Shown here one piece after another: positions 25,492-35,411 of a stretch of DNA of 64,000 nt. This stretch comes from Clostridiales bacterium. GTDB taxonomy: Bacteria; Bacillota; Clostridia; Christensenellales; Borkfalkiaceae. The notes under the pieces were generated by a model. It had not been told where the DNA came from and made no database searches. It worked only from the letters and a program-made list of their open reading frames with translations. A program made the position numbers and the translations under genes. Positions within the stretch are counted from its first letter, which is position 1. Every line of letters begins with the position of its first letter. Location of the stretch: NCBI GenBank assembly GCA_015055525.1, contig SVHZ01000001.1, positions 1 through 64,000 of the forward strand, in the 5' to 3' direction.

Positions 25492-28400
25492 TTAGTCTTT
25501 GTTTTCTTCTTCGGCAGGTTGTTCAGTTTCAACTGTTTCTGTAGTTTCTTCGCTAACCTCTTCGCCTTCAACTTCTAAAGTAATTTCATCTGAAGTTTCT
25601 TCGGTTACTTCTTCTTCGATAACTTCTTCAGTTTCGTCGATTTGTTCAGCCTCAGAATAATCGTATTCAGTAACGTCGTCATCGTCGGCAAGTTCGATTT
25701 CCTTTTCTTTCTTTAATTTCTTTTCAGCAATCTTTTGCATAACCTTTTCACGAGTATCTCTGTTGAAACCAGAATCTTCTTCGTAATAAGTTGCTTGCTT
25801 TTCTAATTTTTTCGCTCTCTTTTTAAGTGCGTTTCTAATAAGGATAACGATGATTACCGCAATCAATACGAGTGCTATGATGATTGAAGAGATTTGAAGT
25901 GCAACGTCCGTAGTAAGGTTGTAACCTTCGTTGTGGTCGTGGCTGTCTTCTTCAGGCTTATCTTCTTCAACGTCAGTAGTATTGTCGATAACGCTATCTG
26001 CGTGTAAAGTTTCGTAAGATGCAAACTTAGCGTAAGCGTTTCCTGAGTAAATTTCAAGTTCGGGGTAGTATTGAGTGTATTCAACAACTTCGCCGTTTTC
26101 ACCCGTGTTCTTAACGGTTGAAGGCGCTCTAGTGTGTTTGAGTGAACTGAACGCGTATTCATCGCCTTGAAGAACTGCAAAGTCGTTTCTGATAGCGTTC
26201 ATTTCTGCCTTAACCGCATTAGCGTCAACTGTGAGAACGTTAGCGCCTTCGGTAATAATAGTACCTTCAGATGCTTCGGAATGAGAGCCGTTGCTTATTT
26301 CAATTCTAAAGTCTAAATCTTCGTTACCAGCGGTTACGTAGAAGTAAACGTAAGTCCAACCGCCTTTGAGATAAGAGTCTTTGGTTACTTTAGAAGTAAG
26401 GTTAACGGAATCTTTTTCGTTGCTAAATGAAATAACGTCGTAGTGGTCGCCTTCAAGAGCAGAGTTTACGAGTGAAACGTTTGCAACTGCGTTACCATAA
26501 GTTCTAATCTTAACGATTACCTTTGAAGAAGAATTTTTAGAAACCGTTTTGATTTCAGAAACAAAACGAGAATACGTTGCTTCCTTATTGTCAAGAACTA
26601 ATACTTGAGCGTGCTTGTTATTAGAAACCTTTAAGTCTTTGAAGTTAACGATAGGATTTCTAAACGTTACGCCACCGCTTTCACCGTAAGTGTAGTTAGA
26701 AGTGTTGTAGTATGCGCTGTTGATAATACCGTATTGAACTTTACTCTTATCGCTAGCGGTAGTTTTGAAAGTGTAACCATTAACGTTGGTAGCAGGTTTT
26801 TCTTTGATAGTGAAAGATTGAGTCTTGTCAACGCTGATACCGTACATATCGTTAGATGTATCGTCGGTTACCTTGCCGTAAGATACGTATTCACCGTAAA
26901 TTTGTTGCTTGATAAGTCTTTCGCCTGCGGTTGCAAGATTATAACTTTCTTCGTCGGAAGATGCAACGGTAAAGTCTGCAACGATTGCAACGCCTTGTTG
27001 AAGAGCGTAAGATTCTTCCCAAACACCGTCGTAACCGTAAATTAATTTGATAGAGTAAGTAGTATCTTTATCGGTTGGGTTGTTGATAAACGCTTGATAT
27101 TTAATAAAGTCGCCGTATCTAACGCTTTCAACGTCAGTAGTGTCGATTGACTTGAATAATTCAATAGGATCGTTATCGTCGTTTAATACCTTAACGGTTA
27201 ATTTGTCAGAATTGAAGTTTTTAGAATTTACTTTAGCGTAGAAAGTAACTAAATCAAATTTGCCAGCCTTTAATTCGTAAGTTTTAGATTGGTAAGATGC
27301 AACTGAAGGATTTACAAAGTCCATATAAATAAAGTTTGTAAACTTATTTGCATTGTCGCCAATCATTGCCGAAACGTTAGCGCTTGCGCCCTTTGCTTGG
27401 CTTGCTGAACCAAAACCGATAACGTTGCCAGTTTTATAATCGTAATTGAAGTCGTTAGTAGTTTCGATAAAGTTGATTGATTCGCTACCTTGACCGTCGT
27501 TTCTAACGCTTGAAGTTAAAACGTTGTAATTAAGGTTTGCCTTGTAAGTAGTGAACGAAGTTGCAACGCCCTTTTCGTTAGTAGCGTAAGTTTGATTTTT
27601 AAGAGAAACCGCTTGGATATTTTTAGGATCGCTTACGGTGTGGTTGATTGAAGAAGAAACGAACGCGTCGTAATCAGTCTTTTCAATTCCTTTTACGTTT
27701 ACGTTATCAAGGAAAGCAAAGCCGTTAACGAATTCGTTGTGATCTAAACCGTTACCTTTACCAAGACCTAAAGTGAAGTTTAACGTAGTTGAAGAAACTT
27801 CAGAGCCTTGAATAGCAATTTCAAACTTAACCCATTGACCGTTAGTATTAACGTCGTCAAAAGATAACTCTTCATAAGTTACAGATGAGTTTGAACTAGT
27901 GAGTTTGATGTGAGCGCCTGCAAAGTTTGAATACATACTCTTAAGATCAACTGTTTTTACCCAGAACGAAAGTAAGTGATATTCGCCTGCAGGAACGCTT
28001 ATTGAAGAAGATGCTCTAAAATATTGAGCAGTACCTTCATCGTTCTTGTTATTGTTGATCATTAAGATTTTAGTACCTTTAACTTGAGGGTTAACCTGTT
28101 TGTCCTTATCTTCATAATCGTATTCGTCGGCAACGAAACCGAATTCATAAGGAGTAGAAGGGTTTTCGTTAAGTTTAATTTTTTGCTTGATCTTATCGAA
28201 AGCTTCTTTTTCCGTATCGATAATACCTGAAGTTGCTGAAGACGACGGAGCGCTAGTAACGTCAGAATAAAGATTTCTCGTCCAATTGATAGAAGACGAG
28301 TATGGGAAAGAAGTTGCGTCTTCCGTTCCAAACTCAAAGTCGCCGTTTTTAATAGACTGATAGTCGGTTATAGTGCTTTCGGTAGTAGTTGAAGAATCGT

Positions 28401-28527
28401 CGTCATCGTCATTTGAAGATGAGTTACCATCTGAACAAGCAACCGAGAAAGCAAGCATTATAGCCATAAGCAAAGAAAGTAATGCGATTGAGAATTTTTT
28501 CAAATTAAACTTGAATTGTGAATACAT
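25492..28527 (-). CDS. Large surface lipoprotein-like protein with C-terminal TM and acidic tail
   Basis: 1011 aa; lipobox-like AFSVACS; beta-rich ectodomain; TM ISSIIIALVLIAVIIVILIRNALKKRAKK; E/T/V-rich C-terminus; SD aaggtgg. Confidence 0.75.
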   Translation of the reverse strand: MYSQFKFNLKKFSIALLSLLMAIMLAFSVACSDGNSSSNDDDDDSSTTTESTITDYQSIKNGDFEFGTEDATSFPYSSSINWTRNLYSDVTSAPSSSATSGIIDTEKEAFDKIKQKIKLNENPSTPYEFGFVADEYDYEDKDKQVNPQVKGTKILMINNNKNDEGTAQYFRASSSISVPAGEYHLLSFWVKTVDLKSMYSNFAGAHIKLTSSNSSVTYEELSFDDVNTNGQWVKFEIAIQGSEVSSTTLNFTLGLGKGNGLDHNEFVNGFAFLDNVNVKGIEKTDYDAFVSSSINHTVSDPKNIQAVSLKNQTYATNEKGVATSFTTYKANLNYNVLTSSVRNDGQGSESINFIETTNDFNYDYKTGNVIGFGSASQAKGASANVSAMIGDNANKFTNFIYMDFVNPSVASYQSKTYELKAGKFDLVTFYAKVNSKNFNSDKLTVKVLNDDNDPIELFKSIDTTDVESVRYGDFIKYQAFINNPTDKDTTYSIKLIYGYDGVWEESYALQQGVAIVADFTVASSDEESYNLATAGERLIKQQIYGEYVSYGKVTDDTSNDMYGISVDKTQSFTIKEKPATNVNGYTFKTTASDKSKVQYGIINSAYYNTSNYTYGESGGVTFRNPIVNFKDLKVSNNKHAQVLVLDNKEATYSRFVSEIKTVSKNSSSKVIVKIRTYGNAVANVSLVNSALEGDHYDVISFSNEKDSVNLTSKVTKDSYLKGGWTYVYFYVTAGNEDLDFRIEISNGSHSEASEGTIITEGANVLTVDANAVKAEMNAIRNDFAVLQGDEYAFSSLKHTRAPSTVKNTGENGEVVEYTQYYPELEIYSGNAYAKFASYETLHADSVIDNTTDVEEDKPEEDSHDHNEGYNLTTDVALQISSIIIALVLIAVIIVILIRNALKKRAKKLEKQATYYEEDSGFNRDTREKVMQKIAEKKLKKEKEIELADDDDVTEYDYSEAEQIDETEEVIEEEVTEETSDEITLEVEGEEVSEETTETVETEQPAEEENKD

Positions 28528-28742
28528 AAGCCACCTTGATTGTTATTTGACCACTTTTTACCTTCAAGTAGTCATAATTGAACGCGTACGCGCCCACGTT
28601 TTTATTATAATACTAAATTAGTATAAAACATTTTTTTGAAAAATGCAATACTTAACACGGACATTTTTACATTTACTTTGCTAAATTTTCAAAAAATCAA
28701 CAATAAACTTATTGTTTTTAATAAATTGCAAACACTATCGCT

Positions 28743-29111
28743 ATGAAGAATAAAGAAGGTTTATATATGGCGCTATCGGGAACGGTGGTAGGCGCAGTCA
28801 ACGGATTTTTCGGTGGCGGAGGCGGTATGATTATACTTCCATTATTTACAATGCTCTTAGGTTTTAGACAAAAAACGGCTCACGCAACCGCTATTGCGGT
28901 TATTCTTCCAATATCTATTATAAGCGCCGTGATTTATATTATCGGTAGCGGATTTGAGATTTTTAACCTTAACACTCTCTACGTTGCTATAGGCGTACTG
29001 CTTGGTGGAATTGCAGGCGCGCTAATACTTAAAAAAATAGATAACGCGTGGCTAGTAAAAATCTTTGCAGTCGTTATGCTCGTTGCGGGCGTAAAGATGA
29101 TGGTGTTTTAG
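28743..29111 (+). CDS. TauE/SafE (TSUP) half-protein
   Basis: 122 aa; GAVNGFFGGGGGMIILPLFTMLLGFRQKTAHATAIAVILP. Confidence 0.8.
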   Translation: MKNKEGLYMALSGTVVGAVNGFFGGGGGMIILPLFTMLLGFRQKTAHATAIAVILPISIISAVIYIIGSGFEIFNLNTLYVAIGVLLGGIAGALILKKIDNAWLVKIFAVVMLVAGVKMMVF

Positions 29112-29112
29112 T

Positions 29113-29493
29113 ATGCAAATTTTTAAGACGTGTTTATTTGGTTTTTTAGGTGGAGTGCTAGGTGGTATGGGCATGGGTGGCGGAACGGTTTTAATTCCGC
29201 TTATCACGATATTTTTAGGCTTTGAACAAAAAACGGCGCAGGCGGTTAACCTATTATCGTTTATTCCTATGGCGGTGGTGGCGCTAATTTTTCACTTTAA
29301 GAACAAATTAGTGAGAAAAGAAAATTTGCTTTTTATGATAATTCCCGCTTGCGTTTTTAGTGTAGGGGGAGCAATTCTTTGCCAAGTTGTCAAGAGTGAG
29401 TTACTTTCGAGAATTTTCGGTGGTTTTTTGATAGCGCTGTCAATTTTGCAGTTTTTATCGCTGAAAAAACCAAATAAAAAAAATAAAAAATGA
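29113..29493 (+). CDS. TauE/SafE (TSUP) half-protein
   Basis: 126 aa; GFLGGVLGGMGMGGGTVLIPLITIFLGFEQKTAQAVNLLSFIP; starts 2 nt after previous stop. Confidence 0.8.
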   Translation: MQIFKTCLFGFLGGVLGGMGMGGGTVLIPLITIFLGFEQKTAQAVNLLSFIPMAVVALIFHFKNKLVRKENLLFMIIPACVFSVGGAILCQVVKSELLSRIFGGFLIALSILQFLSLKKPNKKNKK

Positions 29494-29649
29494 AATTTTT
29501 TCAAAATGGGTATTGAAAAGTTGAGTTTTTGGGTGTATAATTGTAGATACTAAAAGTAATGCCTTAGTAAAATGCTAAAATTTTAATAAAAAGGCGCTAT
29601 TAAAATTGTTTTTGCTCGTAAGATTAATTACTAGTATAGGAGAATAAGA

Positions 29650-31164
29650 GTGGAAAGAATAGGAATTATTGATTTAGGTTCTAATACCGCAAGGCTCGTT
29701 ATCGTTGAGATGCTCGGCGATGGGCATTTTATGGTTATTGACCAACTCAAAGAAAGCGTAAGGCTCGGTAAAGATATGGAGAGAGACGGGTTCTTAAAAC
29801 CCCAACGTATTGCCGAGACTATTAAGACGCTTAAAATGTTTAGAAAACTTTGCGATGCTTATGAGATTGAGAGAATTATCTCGGTTGCCACCGCAGCGGT
29901 TCGCCGTGCAAAAAATCAAAGAAGTTTTCTTGATGAAATCGTTGCAAATACCGGAATTAAACTCAAAGTGCTTTCTGCAGAAGAGGAGGCAACTTACGTT
30001 TATCGTGGGGTAATAAATACAATGGATATTTCCAAGGGGTTAATCTTGGAAATCGGTGGTGGTAGCACTAAGGTTATATACTATAACCGCAGAAATCTTC
30101 TTCATTATGAAACCCTTCCGTTTGGTGCGGTAACGCTTACCGACCTTTTCTCTCAAGAAGGTTTATCTCAAAAAGAGCAAGCGGAAAAAATTGAAGAATT
30201 TGTAGTTGAGCAAATATCGAATATCGAGTGGCTTAAAGAACTTGATCCCGAAACTCAAATTATCGGTTGTGGCGGTTCGTTTAGAAACCTTTGTAAAATC
30301 GTAAAAATGATGAAAAAATCACCGCTTCCGCTTATACATAATTACAACGTTAAAACGGAAGAATTCGAGCAAGTTTACGATATGATAAAGGGTCTCGATA
30401 GCGATAAGAAGATGAGAATTAAAGGCGTTTCTCCTACAAGAGCGGATCTTTTACCGTCTGCTTTTGCCGTTGCGCACGCGTTTATTAAAAATCTCAATTT
30501 TGAAAACATTACTATCTCGGCTTGCGGTTTAAGAGAAGGCATAATGTTCAATTACGCCGTTCCAACCACCGTTGAAAAGCCTATATCCGACGTTTTGACT
30601 TACAGTTTGCAAACGCTCGTTAAGTACTATCATTGTAACGAAAAGCACGCAGAGCAAGTAGTTAACCTTTCCGTTCAACTTTTCAAGCAGATGAGAGTTC
30701 TTCACAAGTTCCCACGTCAATGCCTTAAAATACTTAAAGTTGCCGCATATCTTCACAATGCGGGAACGAGCATTAAGTATTACGATTATCAAAAACACAC
30801 GAGTTACATTATATTAAATTCGAGTTTATACGGAATAACTCAAAGAGAAGTAGTTCTTGCCGCGCTCGTTGTTTCAAATTATAAAAACGACGATTTGTCT
30901 ATGGCGGACCTTGTTAAATACAAAGAGTTTATTTCTGAAGAAGACGTAGAAATTATTAGAAAACTCGGCGTTATGCTTAGAATTGCCGTAAGTTTAGATA
31001 GAAGTATGGCAAGTAGCGTTGAAACTATTGATTGTGACGTTTTAGGTGATTCAGTTATAATGAAAACCAAGTTCAATAGCGATGCAACTTTAGAGATTAA
31101 AGACGCGCTCTCATCTCAAGCGGATTTTAAGCGAGTATTCAAGAAGAATCTCGAAATCCTTTAA
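29650..31164 (+). CDS. ppx: Ppx/GppA-family exopolyphosphatase
   Basis: GIIDLGSNTARLVIVEM, VATAAVRRAKN, LEIGGGSTKVIYY; GTG start with SD. Confidence 0.88.
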   Translation: MERIGIIDLGSNTARLVIVEMLGDGHFMVIDQLKESVRLGKDMERDGFLKPQRIAETIKTLKMFRKLCDAYEIERIISVATAAVRRAKNQRSFLDEIVANTGIKLKVLSAEEEATYVYRGVINTMDISKGLILEIGGGSTKVIYYNRRNLLHYETLPFGAVTLTDLFSQEGLSQKEQAEKIEEFVVEQISNIEWLKELDPETQIIGCGGSFRNLCKIVKMMKKSPLPLIHNYNVKTEEFEQVYDMIKGLDSDKKMRIKGVSPTRADLLPSAFAVAHAFIKNLNFENITISACGLREGIMFNYAVPTTVEKPISDVLTYSLQTLVKYYHCNEKHAEQVVNLSVQLFKQMRVLHKFPRQCLKILKVAAYLHNAGTSIKYYDYQKHTSYIILNSSLYGITQREVVLAALVVSNYKNDDLSMADLVKYKEFISEEDVEIIRKLGVMLRIAVSLDRSMASSVETIDCDVLGDSVIMKTKFNSDATLEIKDALSSQADFKRVFKKNLEIL

Positions 31165-31175
31165 TTTTAAGACAT

Positions 31176-31207
31176 AAAAAAGCAAGGCTCGATGCCTTGC
31201 TTTTTTT
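31176..31207 (+). terminator. Rho-independent terminator
   Basis: aaaaaagcaaggctcgatgccttgcttttttt. Confidence 0.8.
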
Positions 31208-31210
31208 ATT

Positions 31211-31323
31211 CCGTTATTTGCGTCGCCTATCTTTGTTTCTGCTCAAGAGATAGACTTCGATGACCAACAAGGTCTATCTCAGCCTATCTCTTTCGCGAGC
31301 CTTGATATGCTCGCAACTAACGG
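31211..31323. ncRNA. Candidate structured RNA/repeat element, copy A
   Basis: Outer stem ccgttatttgcg/cgcaactaacgg, inner stem aagagatag/ctatctctt, apical GACC/GGTC; homologous to 49950-50061 with compensatory changes. Confidence 0.7.
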
Positions 31324-31538
31324 CTTAAATTTTTATTCCGTTATAACCGGTGCAATACGGCGTTAAAAAATTTTACGCTCTAAAAGTGTTTTTGTAAGAT
31401 TTTTTTGTTAAAATGTGACAATGCAAAAAAATAATATATTCACTTTTTAATAAAATGGGATTATAAAGTTTGCCAAAACTGAATTTTTATGATAAAATAA
31501 ACGCATATTTTTATTTTTTATATAAGGAGTTATAAATT

Positions 31539-32576
31539 ATGAAGAAACTCATTACTATTTTAATGACTGTACTCATGACGTTCGGTATCGTAGCCATGAC
31601 TGGTTGCGGTGGCTCTACGAACATCACTATTTACACCGGTGGTACTGGCGGTACTTACTACGCTTTCACTAACGGTTTGCAAACTCAACTTGCTAAGAAA
31701 ACTGATTACACTTATTCCGTTGTTGGCGATACCGGTGGTTCAGTTGCTAACCTTAAGGCAATTCAAAGCGGTGACTGCAAAATGGCTATCGTTCAAAACG
31801 ATACTATGGTTAACGCTTACAACGGTTTCACTCAAAACTTTGCTGAAACTGGCGCAATCACTAATTTCTCAGTAATCGGTCAAGTTTATCCTGAAGTTAT
31901 CCAAATCGTAACTGACGACGCCAATATTAAAACTCTTGCAGACCTTAAAGGTTCAGGTAAGAGCGTTTCTATCGGTGACGTAGGCTCTGGCGTTGAAGCA
32001 AACGCAGTTGCTCTTTTAAGAAAATACGGTATTGATATTGCTTTTGACGAGGCTAATAAAAAATACACTTCTACTGATATCGTTATTCAAAACCTTTCAG
32101 TTGCAAAATCTGCTGACGCTATGAAGGAAAACAAACTTAGCGTATTCTTCTTTACGTCTGGCGCTCCTGCAACTTCTATTACTGAAATCGCTTTAGCAAA
32201 AACCGTTTATATGCTTGGTTTAAGCGACGCTGTTATGGACGAATTTATTGCAGAAAATAAAATTGACAATAAGTACGACGTTTATTCTAAACAACCTATC
32301 ACTAACGCTCAATATAATTTCATTTCTGCAAGCGAACCCGTTTGGACTATCGGCGTTAGCGCAACTTACATTATTTCTAATAGTTTAAGTGAAGAAATCG
32401 TTTACAATATCACTAAGGCAATTTGGGAATCAAAAGGCTCAATCGGTCACTCAGTTGAATCTACTATGAATACCGATTACGCTTTCGTTACTATCGGTAA
32501 CGTTCCCGTTCATCCAGGCGCTGCTAAGTATTATAGAGAAATCGGCTTAACAGTTAACAACGTGGCTCAAATCTAA
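31539..32576 (+). CDS. TAXI-family TRAP transporter substrate-binding lipoprotein
   Basis: MTGCGGSTNITIYTGGTGGTYYAFTNGLQTQLAKK, DLKGSGKSVSIGDVGSGVEANA. Confidence 0.92.
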   Translation: MKKLITILMTVLMTFGIVAMTGCGGSTNITIYTGGTGGTYYAFTNGLQTQLAKKTDYTYSVVGDTGGSVANLKAIQSGDCKMAIVQNDTMVNAYNGFTQNFAETGAITNFSVIGQVYPEVIQIVTDDANIKTLADLKGSGKSVSIGDVGSGVEANAVALLRKYGIDIAFDEANKKYTSTDIVIQNLSVAKSADAMKENKLSVFFFTSGAPATSITEIALAKTVYMLGLSDAVMDEFIAENKIDNKYDVYSKQPITNAQYNFISASEPVWTIGVSATYIISNSLSEEIVYNITKAIWESKGSIGHSVESTMNTDYAFVTIGNVPVHPGAAKYYREIGLTVNNVAQI

Positions 32577-32596
32577 CTAGCAAAATAATAAACTAT

Positions 32597-32623
32597 AAAA
32601 AGCGGGATATATATCCCGCTTTG
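32597..32623 (+). terminator. Intra-operon hairpin
   Basis: aaagcgggatatatatcccgcttt between binding protein and permease genes. Confidence 0.5.
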
Positions 32624-32642
32624 TAATATCAAAAGGACTAAT

Positions 32643-34793
32643 ATGACAAATACTAAACCTCAAAACACGAACGAAGAAGTTTTATCGGCTGAAGAGTTGA
32701 TGAAAAAATTCGATAAAGATAGTAAAAGCCGTAATTTAACGGGCGTTTTCAAAATCGTTTACAACGCTATCTTTATTGCGTTTGCAGTTTACGTTTTATT
32801 CGTTGCGCTTTTATCCGAAGGTATGACGGAGTTTACTAAACTCCCGCTGTTTTTAGGGCTTATAATGGTGCTTGGCTATTTGAAATTCCCCGCTTGTGAA
32901 AAAGACGCTATAAAGGAAAACTATATTCCTTGGTACGATATTTTACTTGCGTTAATTTCACTTGGCTGTTGCCTATATTACGTAATTAAGCAAAACGAAA
33001 TTATCTATATGGGTGGCGTTATTGAAACGGAACAAATAATAGTAGGTATTTTATGCATACTTTGTTTGTTTGAACTTTGTAGGCGCGCGATAGGTATTCC
33101 GCTTATGATAGTTGCGGGTTGCTTTATCATCTACGCAATAATTTGGCTTTTCAATAACAACCCGCAAACGGTAGTTAGAAATTTAATATTTAACTTATTT
33201 TTCAACTTAAACTGTGGTATTTTCTCAACTCCGGTTGCAGTTTGTTCAAGTTTTATCGTAATCTTTATAATATTCGGCTCGTTCCTTGAAAAAACGGGTA
33301 TAGGCACGTTCTTCGTTGATCTTGCAAACTCACTCGTAGGTTCTGCCGCAGGCGGTCCTGCAAAAGTAGCGGTAATTTCATCTGCGCTTGAAGGTATGTA
33401 TTCAGGCTCTTCGGTTGCAAATACCGTTGGTTCTGGCTCTATAACTATTCCCGTTATGAAAAACACGGGTTATCGCCCTGAATTTGCGGCGGCGGTTGAG
33501 GCGGCGGCGTCAACAGGCGGTCAAATTATGCCACCTATTATGGGTGCGGCGGCGTTCTTAATGAGCCAAATTACAGGGTATTCGTATTCAGTAATCGTAG
33601 TGTGCGCAATATTGCCCGCAATTTTATACTTTACGGGTATTTTTATAATGGTTCACCTTGAAGCAAAGAAGATGGGGCTTAAAGGTCTTCCAAAAGAAAG
33701 TATTCCAAACTTTTTCAAGTTAATTCTTAAAAAAGGCTATCTTTTAATTCCTATCGTTGCTTTGGTTATCTGCATGAATAGTTACACGCCTGCTTTATCT
33801 GCTTGCTTTGCTATTTTATTTGCTATGGCAATAAGTTTAATAGACGTTGATTGCGTGGACTATTTATTCTCAAAGAACAAAGAAAAAGTTTTAACTGCTA
33901 TAAAGGGCATAGGGCTTGCGTTAATTCCTATTTTAACTTACGTTGTTTTCTCGTTAGTGCTTGAAAAATCTCCAACGTCAAGAGCGTTGTTTATCGCAAT
34001 CGCTGTTGCGGCAATTTGTTCGGTGTTTACGAAGAAAATCAAAATTAACAGCCCGCTTGATATAAAGGTTGTTGGCGAAGGTTTGCAAGGCGGAACGAAC
34101 AACTCGATAGGCGTTGTTATAGCGTGCGCAATGGCAGGTATAATTTCGGGCGTAGTTGCTATGACTGGTCTTGGCTCGACGCTTATAACTTTAATTGTTC
34201 CTATCGCTGAAAAGTCGATAATGCTTGCGTTATTCTTAACGATGCTTTGCTGTATCGTTTTAGGTATGGGTGTTCCAACTACTGCAAACTACGTTATTAT
34301 GGCAACGATTACCGCTCCAATTCTTACAAATATGGGTGTTGAAATTCTTGCGGCGCACATGTTCGTATTCTATTTTGGTATCGTTGCAGATATTACGCCA
34401 CCAGTTGCGCTCGCCGCGTACGCTGGCTCTGCAATAGCAAAATCAAATCCGTTAAAAACAGGCTTTACCGCATCAAAACTTGCAATCGGCGCGTTTATTA
34501 TTCCGTATATTTTCGCGTTAAATCCGTCAATGTTATTTATAAATGCGGTTTGGTATGACGTTATCTTGACGGTTGTAACTTCGCTCGTTGGTATGTTCGG
34601 CGTGTCGGTAGGGCTTCAAGGTTATGCCTTTGGAAAAGTTCCGGTAGTTTTAAGAATTGTTTCCGCAATAGGCGGTTTGCTCTTAATTATTCCTGGAATA
34701 GTAACCGACGTTATAGGTCTTGTTCTAGTTGCGGGCGTTTGCGTTTATACGTTTATTGATTCTAAAAAGAAAAAACAACTTGCTAACGCATAA
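32643..34793 (+). CDS. TRAP transporter fused permease
   Basis: AEAAASTGGQIMPPIMGAAAFLM-type motif (VEAAASTGGQIMPPIMGAAAFLMSQITGYSY), multiple TM. Confidence 0.93.
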   Translation: MTNTKPQNTNEEVLSAEELMKKFDKDSKSRNLTGVFKIVYNAIFIAFAVYVLFVALLSEGMTEFTKLPLFLGLIMVLGYLKFPACEKDAIKENYIPWYDILLALISLGCCLYYVIKQNEIIYMGGVIETEQIIVGILCILCLFELCRRAIGIPLMIVAGCFIIYAIIWLFNNNPQTVVRNLIFNLFFNLNCGIFSTPVAVCSSFIVIFIIFGSFLEKTGIGTFFVDLANSLVGSAAGGPAKVAVISSALEGMYSGSSVANTVGSGSITIPVMKNTGYRPEFAAAVEAAASTGGQIMPPIMGAAAFLMSQITGYSYSVIVVCAILPAILYFTGIFIMVHLEAKKMGLKGLPKESIPNFFKLILKKGYLLIPIVALVICMNSYTPALSACFAILFAMAISLIDVDCVDYLFSKNKEKVLTAIKGIGLALIPILTYVVFSLVLEKSPTSRALFIAIAVAAICSVFTKKIKINSPLDIKVVGEGLQGGTNNSIGVVIACAMAGIISGVVAMTGLGSTLITLIVPIAEKSIMLALFLTMLCCIVLGMGVPTTANYVIMATITAPILTNMGVEILAAHMFVFYFGIVADITPPVALAAYAGSAIAKSNPLKTGFTASKLAIGAFIIPYIFALNPSMLFINAVWYDVILTVVTSLVGMFGVSVGLQGYAFGKVPVVLRIVSAIGGLLLIIPGIVTDVIGLVLVAGVCVYTFIDSKKKKQLANA

Positions 34794-34833
34794 ATTGCAT
34801 AGTAAAACGGCTTGGAAAACCAAGCCGTTTTTT

Positions 34834-35295
34834 TTAATATTCAAGTCTTTTATAAGTTTCAAGTTCATAAAGGTATTTTTTAGCGTAAATTTTAGCCTTT
34901 TCTAAATCTTGCTCGCTATAATTTCCGCACTCAATAGGTGTTGCGCCGGGGATTTCCCCTTCAAAACTTATAACGAATTTTAGCATTGAAATTATATCTT
35001 CAAATATATCTTTACTATCCCATTTTCCAAATAAAACGAGATAAAAACCCGTTCTGCAACCCATAGGGCCAAAGTAAATAACTTGATCTTTTATTTTAGA
35101 ATTTCTAAAATAAGTTGCGCCTAAATGCTCGAGCGTGTGAATAGCGGGGAAGTGCATAGGCTCTTCACGGTTGGGCGAAGTGAAACGCATATCGAAAGTG
35201 GTGGCGGTAGCCCCGTCAAACCCGTCGATTCTGCTAACGTAAACACCAGGGTATAAGTTTAAGTGATCAATTTTGAAACTTTCTATTTTTTCCAT
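34834..35295 (-). CDS. luxS: S-ribosylhomocysteine lyase
   Basis: PAIHTLEHLGATYFRN, YFGPMGCRTGFYLV, ECGNY. Confidence 0.95.
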   Translation of the reverse strand: MEKIESFKIDHLNLYPGVYVSRIDGFDGATATTFDMRFTSPNREEPMHFPAIHTLEHLGATYFRNSKIKDQVIYFGPMGCRTGFYLVLFGKWDSKDIFEDIISMLKFVISFEGEIPGATPIECGNYSEQDLEKAKIYAKKYLYELETYKRLEY

Positions 35296-35411
35296 AATTT
35301 TATTTTAACACTAAACTGTAAAAAATGCAAAAAATATTTAATTAAACTTGAACAAAAAGTAAAAATGTGTTATAGTTTAGTAAATAAAATAAAAATTCTT
35401 GGAGAAGACTA

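Noticed and set aside
31245-31280. Alternative hairpin gagatagac/gtctatctc within copy A
   Set aside because: Not preserved in copy B, whereas the 9-bp inner helix is preserved by compensatory changes; kept only as a possible alternative fold.
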